Shown here: positions 14,925-20,026 of the stretch, in pieces
Numbering within the stretch: the first letter of the stretch is position 1
How the letters are laid out: every line of letters begins with the position of its first letter
Assembly (NCBI GenBank): GCA_045617525.1
Contig: JAZLIT010000087.1
Coordinates: 1 to 20,026, forward strand
Direction: 5' to 3'
Source: JAZLIT01 sp045617525
GTDB lineage: Bacteria; Bacillota; Bacilli; Bacillales_A; Planococcaceae
DNA length: 20,026 nt
Notes under the pieces: generated by a model
Database searches by the model: none
Told to the model about the DNA's origin: nothing
The model's input: only the letters and a program-made list of their open reading frames with translations
Made by a program: the position numbers and the translations under genes

Positions 14925-16523
14925 TTAATAGGGTTTGTCGGTTTTGGATTCGTGCTTTGCTTGATCTACGGCTTGTTGTGCGTGCTTCGCGCCAAGGGGA
15001 TGCATATTCTCAGGGGAAGGGAATGCATCGTTTTTTTGAGCGGCACTTAGTCCGTTACGTAGGCGCTGTCCATATTCTGCGTCAGCTTCTAAAGCGAGCG
15101 CAATCATTTTTTCCTGAATATCGGAAGGGCAAATACGTAAATCATTAATTAAATTGGACAAAAGCTCGTCCTGATCGGCTTTAGAAAAACTACGATATGT
15201 TTCTCCAGCCTGCTTTGTGTTGCTCGTGCGGTCAATAGATTCACGTACAAGGTGGCCTTCAATATAGGGGGTATATTCAGTGCCAGCCTGCGACGCTACA
15301 TGCAAACCGCCGATAGAAGAAGGGGAATAATTAATATGCAAGCTTTCCCCCGGTGCTTTATCGTTGGCATAGCGCATTTGACCGCCTTCTTGATTGGTCG
15401 CCACATGCTTTTTCGCGGCATTAATCGGTAACTGTAAATAATTGGCGCCAACACGGTAGCGCTGTGTATCGGAATAGCTAAAGGTACGACCCTGCAGCAT
15501 TTTATCATCTGAGAAATCGAGACCATCCACTAAAACACCAGTACCAAACGCAGCCTGCTCCACTTCGATAAAGTAGTTTTCAGGATTGCGATCAAGTACC
15601 ATTTTCCCTACTGGACGCCAAGGGAACTGGTCTTCTGGCCAAAGCTTAGTGTCGTCGAGTGGATCGAAATCAAGCTCAGGATGAGGGCCGTCCTCCATTA
15701 GCTGAACGAGCAGTTCCCATTCCGGATAATCCTCACGCTCAATCGCCTCGAATAAATCCTGCGTTGCGTGATTGAAGTTTTTACCCTGAATTTCTTCGGC
15801 CTGTGCGCTCGTTAAATTACGAATACCTTGCTTTGGCTCCCAGTGATACTTCACGAGCATCGCCTTACCTTCAGCATTTACCCACTTATACGTGTTGACA
15901 CCAGAGCCCTGCATCATGCGATAATTCGCGGGAATACCCCATGGTGAATAAATAAAGGTCACCATATGAAAGCTTTCTGGCGAATTCGCGCAAAAGTCGA
16001 AAAAGCGGCGCGCATCTTGAATATTTGTGACAGGGTCGGGACGAAATGCATGAATCATATCGGGAAATTTCATCGCATCGCGGATAAAGAAAATCTTTAA
16101 ATTATTACCCACTAAGTCCCAGTTGCCATCCTCTGTATAAAACTTTACGGCAAATCCGCGTGGATCGCGTACTGTTTCAGGTGAATGCAACCCGTGTACC
16201 ACGGTTGAAAAGCGTACAAAGACCGGGGTACGCTTGCCTTTTCCTTGAAATACTTTTGCGCGTGTATAGGTCTTAGAAGGCTCATCACCTACAGTGCCAT
16301 ACGTTTCAAAATAGCCATGTGCACCAGCACCGCGTGCATGCACAATACGTTCTGGCACCTTCTCACGGTCAAAATGGCTAATTTTCTCAATGAAGTCATA
16401 GTTTTCAAGTGTGGCGGGCCCACGATTTCCTACAGTACGAATGTTTTCATTGTTCGTAATCGGGTGGCCCTGTCTATTCGTTAGCTCAAGGTCATCCTCG
16501 TGCGGTGGTTCATTATCTTTCAT
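14925..16523 (-). CDS. katA: Monofunctional haem catalase
   Basis: It breaks down hydrogen peroxide to water and oxygen in the cytosol. The 532-residue protein is a small-subunit catalase with a short C-terminal tail. Catalytic H62 lies in VHARGAGAHGYF and the distal asparagine in the GNN at 139-141. The haem ligand is Y350 with R346 in RTFSYSDTQRYR. VRFSTV (103-108) and DPRGFAVKFYTEDGNWD also match the family. The ATG is preceded by GTGAGGG. The upstream region (16524-16640) holds a short inverted repeat CTATT-ATG-AATAG but no convincing PerR box or clear promoter, so its regulation is not resolved. The symbol follows Bacillus use; the exact paralogue is not certain. Confidence 0.95.
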   Translation of the reverse strand: MKDNEPPHEDDLELTNRQGHPITNNENIRTVGNRGPATLENYDFIEKISHFDREKVPERIVHARGAGAHGYFETYGTVGDEPSKTYTRAKVFQGKGKRTPVFVRFSTVVHGLHSPETVRDPRGFAVKFYTEDGNWDLVGNNLKIFFIRDAMKFPDMIHAFRPDPVTNIQDARRFFDFCANSPESFHMVTFIYSPWGIPANYRMMQGSGVNTYKWVNAEGKAMLVKYHWEPKQGIRNLTSAQAEEIQGKNFNHATQDLFEAIEREDYPEWELLVQLMEDGPHPELDFDPLDDTKLWPEDQFPWRPVGKMVLDRNPENYFIEVEQAAFGTGVLVDGLDFSDDKMLQGRTFSYSDTQRYRVGANYLQLPINAAKKHVATNQEGGQMRYANDKAPGESLHINYSPSSIGGLHVASQAGTEYTPYIEGHLVRESIDRTSNTKQAGETYRSFSKADQDELLSNLINDLRICPSDIQEKMIALALEADAEYGQRLRNGLSAAQKNDAFPSPENMHPLGAKHAQQAVDQAKHESKTDKPY

Positions 16524-16683
16524 TCAATCCCTCACTTCTCTAGTATTTACCTTACGAAGAACAATATGGGTAATAAATATAAAGACTATTCATAATAGCG
16601 AGAAATAATTGTTTCCCCCTAGTCGAAAATTGTATTTTTATGTATGATAGAGTTTAATGATACAGAGAGAGAAGGCACAGGCA

Positions 16684-17556
16684 ATGAGTAGATATAAAGG
16701 CGAGCTATTAATGCTCGTGACTGCAGTTATGTGGGGGAGCGGTTTTGTTGGGATGGCGATGGGGCTTGAACACTTTACGGTTTTCCAATTAATGGCGGGG
16801 CGTTTCACATTAGCAACAATTTTTTTATGCATAATTTTTTATAAAAAGCTTAAATTCTTCACACGTGCTGTCGTATGGAAAGGCGCATTACTTGGGACGA
16901 TATTATTTGGGGCATTCGTACTTCAAACATACGGACTAAATTATACAACGCCATCTAAGAATGCATTCTTGACGTCAATTAACGTGTTGATTGTGCCACT
17001 TATTGCGTTTGTCGTTTATAAGCGTGGATTTGATCGTTATGAGGTTATTGCCGCAGGTATCGCGGTAATTGGAATCGGCTTTTTATCGATTACAGATTCT
17101 TTTACAATTCAAATAGGAGATATGCTTTCGATTTTATGCGCGATTGCATTTGCCTTTGATATATTCTATACAAATGTTTTCGTGAAAACAGAGGACGCCC
17201 TGGCGCTAACGATCATGCAGTTTATAACGGCGAGCTCCTTAAGCATTATCGGCATGTTGTTGCTTGGCGAGGTGCCAACGACGATGACAGGTGAAGGCTT
17301 TACGATTATATTGTATTTAGCAGTATTTTGTACGCTAGTGGCTTATGTCTGTCAAAATGTCGGTATGCAGTATGCAAATCCAACGAAATCAGCCATTATT
17401 TTATCGATGGAGGCATTGTTTGGGACGTTATTCTCAGTGTGGATTTTACATGAATTGCTAACAGGGCGTATGCTAGTCGGTTGTGTGTTGATTTTAGTGG
17501 CGGTGTTATTTGCAGAGGTGAAGCCGAGGTTTGGGTTCAAAAGAATAGAAGCATAA
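16684..17556 (+). CDS. EamA/DMT-superfamily membrane transporter
   Basis: This is a predicted inner-membrane carrier of the drug/metabolite transporter superfamily, with about ten membrane segments made of two EamA repeats (roughly residues 5-135 and 145-283 of 290). The first repeat starts GELLMLVTAVMWGSGFVGM, and the second carries the typical TKSAIILSMEALFGTLFSVW. The substrate cannot be told; relatives export amino acids or metabolites. The ATG at 16684 has AGAAGG eight bases upstream, whereas the in-frame ATG at 16657 has no site. A TATGAT at 16643-16648 may be the -10, but no good -35 matches it. It diverges from the catalase gene across about 160 bases and ends in its own terminator. 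Confidence 0.9.
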   Translation: MSRYKGELLMLVTAVMWGSGFVGMAMGLEHFTVFQLMAGRFTLATIFLCIIFYKKLKFFTRAVVWKGALLGTILFGAFVLQTYGLNYTTPSKNAFLTSINVLIVPLIAFVVYKRGFDRYEVIAAGIAVIGIGFLSITDSFTIQIGDMLSILCAIAFAFDIFYTNVFVKTEDALALTIMQFITASSLSIIGMLLLGEVPTTMTGEGFTIILYLAVFCTLVAYVCQNVGMQYANPTKSAIILSMEALFGTLFSVWILHELLTGRMLVGCVLILVAVLFAEVKPRFGFKRIEA

Positions 17557-17563
17557 AAAATGA

Positions 17564-17609
17564 AGCCCCGTGCTGCAGGTGATTTAACACTTGCTGCACG
17601 GGGTTCTTT
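17564..17609 (+). terminator. Terminator of the EamA transporter gene
   Basis: The arms at 17566-17581 and 17588-17603 form a 16-position stem with one mismatch and one G-T pair around a six-base loop. The base is CCCCGTGC with GCACGGGG, and TTCTTTG follows. The opposite strand has a run of T after the stem too, so it may also stop minus-strand transcription. Confidence 0.9.
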
Positions 17610-17620
17610 GTGTGCTGAAT

Positions 17621-17788
17621 TTAATTATTTGGAACTTTATGAAATTGTTGGCGCACTTTCGAGCGGAATTGGTGTTTAATAATCGTAATAAGAAGACTAA
17701 AAATATTTATTGGAATTATCGTGAAGAAAACGCCGATAGCCGCGTTAAGAATTAATTCCGCATATAGCTTGTATATTTCTTTTATTCT
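17621..17788 (-). pseudogene. Start-less reading frame, probable relic of a small membrane protein
   Basis: The minus strand holds 55 codons between two stops that read like real protein: a hydrophobic stretch (IGVFFTIIPINIFSLLITII) followed by a basic tail (KHQFRSKVRQQFHK). There is no ATG, GTG or TTG start in the frame and no ribosome binding site, because a stop at 17789-17791 closes it upstream. It could be the 3' remnant of a gene whose front was lost, or chance. It occupies most of the gap between the transporter and the polyketide synthase gene. I cannot assign a family. Confidence 0.35.
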
Positions 17789-17826
17789 TTAAATATATTA
17801 AAAGAAAATAATAAGCATAAGGGGAA

Positions 17827-18915
17827 ATGATTATTCCTAAAATATCTTCTGTTGGAACCTATAAGCCACCTTTTTCTTTAGCGCAGTCTAATATTCAACA
17901 ATTAACGAAAGAGCTTTTTCAACACAAAATTTCAAGGCTCGAACGGTTATTAAAGGTTTTTGATAACGGTGAAATAGAAAATCGTAATTTTTGTGTTCCG
18001 CCTGATTGGTATCGTGAGGAGCATACTTTTGAAGAACGAAATGAACTCTATATTCAGTTGGCTACTACGTATGGTGTAGAAGTAATTCAAACGTGTTTAT
18101 CAAATCGTTCATTTTTAAAAACGGATATTTCAACAGAAGACATTGACGCGATACTTTTTGTCAGTAGTACCGGCATATCTACGCCAAGTATCGATGCTCG
18201 CATCATGAATATCCTTCCTTTTTCCGATCAGGTTGTTAGAATTCCGATTTGGGGCCTTGGTTGTGGTGGTGGAGCCGCTGGTATTAGTCGAGCGGCGGAC
18301 TATTGCAAAGCTTACCCAAAGGCTAAAGTACTAGTCGTTTGTGTTGAGCTCTGTAGCCTAACATTTCAAAAAGATGACTATTCAAAAAGTAATTTAGTGG
18401 GGGCATCCCTGTTTGCAGATGGTGCTGCTTGTGTACTTGTTTGTGGTGATGAAGTATTGCTTGAACAGGACATGCCATTACCACACATACTGGGGAGCGG
18501 ATCAAAATGGATGCCGAATTCTGAAGACGTGATGGGCTGGAATGTGAAAAATGGAGGATTACATGTTGTATTTTCTAAGAGCATTCCGCTAATTATTTCA
18601 AGCTGGCTTGGTCCTTTTATTCATGAATTTTTAAGTAACTACTATGTTCAAGCAGATGAAATCGTCAATTTTGTGGCACATCCTGGTGGGAAAAAAGTAT
18701 TACAAGCCTACGAGGAAGCCTTGCAATTAACGAAGGAGCATACAAATGTTTCAAGGGAAATTTTGAAAGCAAACGGAAATATGTCTTCGCCCACGGTCCT
18801 TTTTGTGTTAGAACAATTTATGTTAAAAGAACATAAATCAGATACGTTGGGTATATTAGTGGCTCTAGGTCCAGGTTTTAGTGGGGAAGCGGTGTTATTA
18901 GAATGGAGGGTGTAA
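17827..18915 (+). CDS. bpsA: Type III polyketide synthase (chalcone synthase-like)
   Basis: The enzyme extends fatty acyl-CoA starters with malonyl-CoA and cyclises them. In Bacillus subtilis the homologue BpsA makes triketide pyrones and alkylresorcinol-type products. The 362 residues match the family. The catalytic triad is visible as C146 (GLGCGGGAAGISRAADYC), H285 (NFVAHPGGKKVL) and N318 (ANGNMSSPTVLFVLEQ). The C-terminal GPGFSGEAVLLEW loop is typical. The ATG has GGGG only two bases upstream, which is unusually close. The true start could be the ATT at 17830, or initiation may be weak. It is one base apart from the methyltransferase gene, as in the bpsA-bpsB pair. The symbol is by homology of family and context. 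Confidence 0.9.
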   Translation: MIIPKISSVGTYKPPFSLAQSNIQQLTKELFQHKISRLERLLKVFDNGEIENRNFCVPPDWYREEHTFEERNELYIQLATTYGVEVIQTCLSNRSFLKTDISTEDIDAILFVSSTGISTPSIDARIMNILPFSDQVVRIPIWGLGCGGGAAGISRAADYCKAYPKAKVLVVCVELCSLTFQKDDYSKSNLVGASLFADGAACVLVCGDEVLLEQDMPLPHILGSGSKWMPNSEDVMGWNVKNGGLHVVFSKSIPLIISSWLGPFIHEFLSNYYVQADEIVNFVAHPGGKKVLQAYEEALQLTKEHTNVSREILKANGNMSSPTVLFVLEQFMLKEHKSDTLGILVALGPGFSGEAVLLEWRV

Positions 18916-18916
18916 T

Positions 18917-19450
18917 TTGATTTTTTATTTCATTCTAGTTCTCGTTATTATTCAAAGATTAGTAGAGCTCCTCATTGCAAAAAGAAATGAAAAATTGCTG
19001 CTTGCAAAAGGAGCTTATGAAGTCGGGGCTGCCCATTATCCTTTTATCGTATTGCTACATGTATGCTTCTTCATTAGTTTTCTAATCGAAGTGGTGTTTT
19101 TTAAATCAATTTTCACACCGTATTACGCCTTGTTGATCGTGTTCTTATGCTTACAATTGTTTAGGGTATGGTGTTTGGTGTCACTAGGGTCATTTTGGAA
19201 CACAAAAATCATTATTTTACGAGGGGCAAATGTTGTTGCCAAAGGTCCGTATTCCTATATAAGACATCCCAATTATTTAGTTGTCTGTCTTGAAATTGTG
19301 GTACTTCCGCTAATGTTCCAAGCATATTTTACGGCTATATGTTTCACTATTTTAAACTGCATCATACTTTCAATCCGAATTCCGATGGAGGAAAAAGCGT
19401 TAAAAGAGGCGACGAATTATGAAGCATATATTCGACGGGAAATTGTATAA
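18917..19450 (+). CDS. bpsB: Isoprenylcysteine carboxyl methyltransferase-like membrane protein
   Basis: An integral membrane methyltransferase of the ICMT family. Its B. subtilis counterpart (YpbQ/BpsB) methylates the alkylpyrones made by the neighbouring type III polyketide synthase. The 177-residue protein has membrane segments at about 2-20, 42-62, 66-88 and 121-152. The AdoMet-binding RHPNYLVV lies at 116-123 and the conserved EEK at 158-160. The start is a TTG at 18917, one base after the synthase stop; GGAGG at 18905-18909 inside the synthase end serves it at seven bases. Stop and start this close suggest coupled translation. A terminator follows. Confidence 0.88.
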   Translation: MIFYFILVLVIIQRLVELLIAKRNEKLLLAKGAYEVGAAHYPFIVLLHVCFFISFLIEVVFFKSIFTPYYALLIVFLCLQLFRVWCLVSLGSFWNTKIIILRGANVVAKGPYSYIRHPNYLVVCLEIVVLPLMFQAYFTAICFTILNCIILSIRIPMEEKALKEATNYEAYIRREIV

Positions 19451-19479
19451 ACGCTAGTTTTTTATTAGAAAAATAGAAG

Positions 19480-19515
19480 GGCTCTATGGGATTTTGCCAT
19501 AGAGTCTTTATTTTT
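19480..19515 (+). terminator. Terminator of the polyketide synthase operon
   Basis: GGCTCTATGG (19480-19489) pairs over ten positions (one G-T pair) with CCATAGAGTC (19497-19506), with a seven-base loop. TTTATTTTT follows. Confidence 0.92.
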
Positions 19516-19521
19516 GATTTT

Positions 19522-19552
19522 TCGAAACCTTAAATAAATTCACTCGTATAAT
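19522..19552 (+). promoter_or_regulatory. Probable promoter of the last, partial gene
   Basis: A perfect -10 hexamer TATAAT lies at 19547-19552. The best -35 is TCGAAA at 19522-19527, four of six matches with a long 19-bp spacer. The start codon is about 31 bases after the -10. Confidence 0.5.
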
Positions 19553-19583
19553 AAATATCTTAGTGAAGAAATGGAGGATACAT

Positions 19584-20026
19584 ATGGCAACATTGGATTT
19601 GAAACATTTCGGGCAATACTTTCTAAATAGTGAGTTTGAGGTTATTTATAAAGCAACTTCAAAAGAATTTCAGCAATTACTAGGGTTAAATGAATTTCAA
19701 AATCTTTGTCATACTTTTAATCAGGGCGTCTTACGTTATGAGAAATTTTCTGAAAAAGAATGGTTTGGTTCAACACAAGTGATATGGGTCGACCAAAAAA
19801 AGGAAAAAGGGATTCTGTTAGCCTATGACTCTAATCATGTGATTACGGTCTTTTATTTAAAGCCTTTACTTTCTTACGCTTCTGACCAAGACTTTACAAA
19901 AAACAACTATCGTCTGCCAATTTGTGATGATTGGTTCGTATTTTGGGGCGGTACGAATGAGTTAAATAATTATCATTATGCGTATGAAAACCAACGCTAT
20001 GCCTACGATTTAGTTCGAGTTAAAAA
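19584..20026 (+). CDS. Partial gene, probable M23-type peptidase N-terminal part
   Basis: The frame opens with an ATG six bases after GGAGG (19573-19577) and runs off the window after 147 complete codons, so the 3' end is missing. Residues 1 to about 110 look like a small alpha/beta domain of the kind found before M23 peptidases (the DUF3887 type). Residues about 117-147 read DWFVFWGGTNELNNYHYAYE followed by NQRYAYDLVRVK, which resembles the opening of some Bacillales M23 metallopeptidase domains. There the aspartate in YAYD would be a zinc ligand. No signal peptide is visible. The rest of the catalytic domain is outside the window, so the peptidase call is tentative; that this is a real gene is well supported. 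Confidence 0.6.
   Translation, partial: MATLDLKHFGQYFLNSEFEVIYKATSKEFQQLLGLNEFQNLCHTFNQGVLRYEKFSEKEWFGSTQVIWVDQKKEKGILLAYDSNHVITVFYLKPLLSYASDQDFTKNNYRLPICDDWFVFWGGTNELNNYHYAYENQRYAYDLVRVK

Noticed and set aside
16560..16605. PerR box upstream of the catalase gene
   Set aside because: The inverted repeat CTATT-ATG-AATAG does not match the 7-1-7 PerR consensus TTATAATNATTATAA well enough.

Overview
The window looks like chromosomal DNA of a low-GC, Gram-positive Bacillales bacterium. I would guess Planococcaceae (Solibacillus, Lysinibacillus or Kurthia type). The grounds are AT-rich third codon positions, strong AGGAGG-type ribosome binding sites, a T-box leader, CcpA-type cre motifs, a malate:quinone oxidoreductase, and proteins that all read as Bacillales versions. 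The genus is an inference and cannot be fixed without a search.

Positions 1-11450 hold a nearly complete branched-chain amino acid operon on the plus strand: ilvE-ilvD-[T-box]-ilvB-ilvN-ilvC-leuA-leuB-leuC-leuD. Together these encode acetohydroxyacid synthase (both subunits), ketol-acid reductoisomerase, dihydroxyacid dehydratase, the branched-chain aminotransferase and the whole leucine branch. Threonine deaminase (ilvA) is absent. A good sigma-A promoter lies just before ilvE, with a near-perfect cre box about 88 bp upstream of its expected transcription start. The T-box sits inside the operon, starting only about 11 bases after the ilvD stop. Uncharged tRNA should therefore control ilvBNC-leuABCD but not ilvED. 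Its best specifier reading is AUC (isoleucine).

Positions 11451-12282 are non-coding. They contain a tandem array of 17 units of about 20-21 bp, in which two unit types alternate around the core GAACGCAC. A perfect 20-bp palindrome and two cre-like boxes follow, ahead of mqo. One isolated copy of the repeat core also lies at 26-38, on the other side of the operon.

Positions 12283-17608 carry mqo (plus), then three minus-strand genes (a small cysteine-containing protein, a GNAT acetyltransferase and a monofunctional haem catalase), then a plus-strand EamA/DMT transporter. Each has its own terminator or promoter, so they look like separate transcription units.

Positions 17621-20026 hold a start-less minus-strand reading frame that looks like a gene relic. 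It is followed by a two-gene operon of a type III polyketide synthase and an isoprenylcysteine-carboxyl-methyltransferase-like membrane enzyme (BpsA-BpsB type, for alkylpyrones and their methyl ethers). Last is the 5' part of a gene, probably of the M23 peptidase class, that runs off the window.

Most of the window is ordinary metabolism. The least explained element is the alternating GAACGCAC repeat array; its function is unknown to me.
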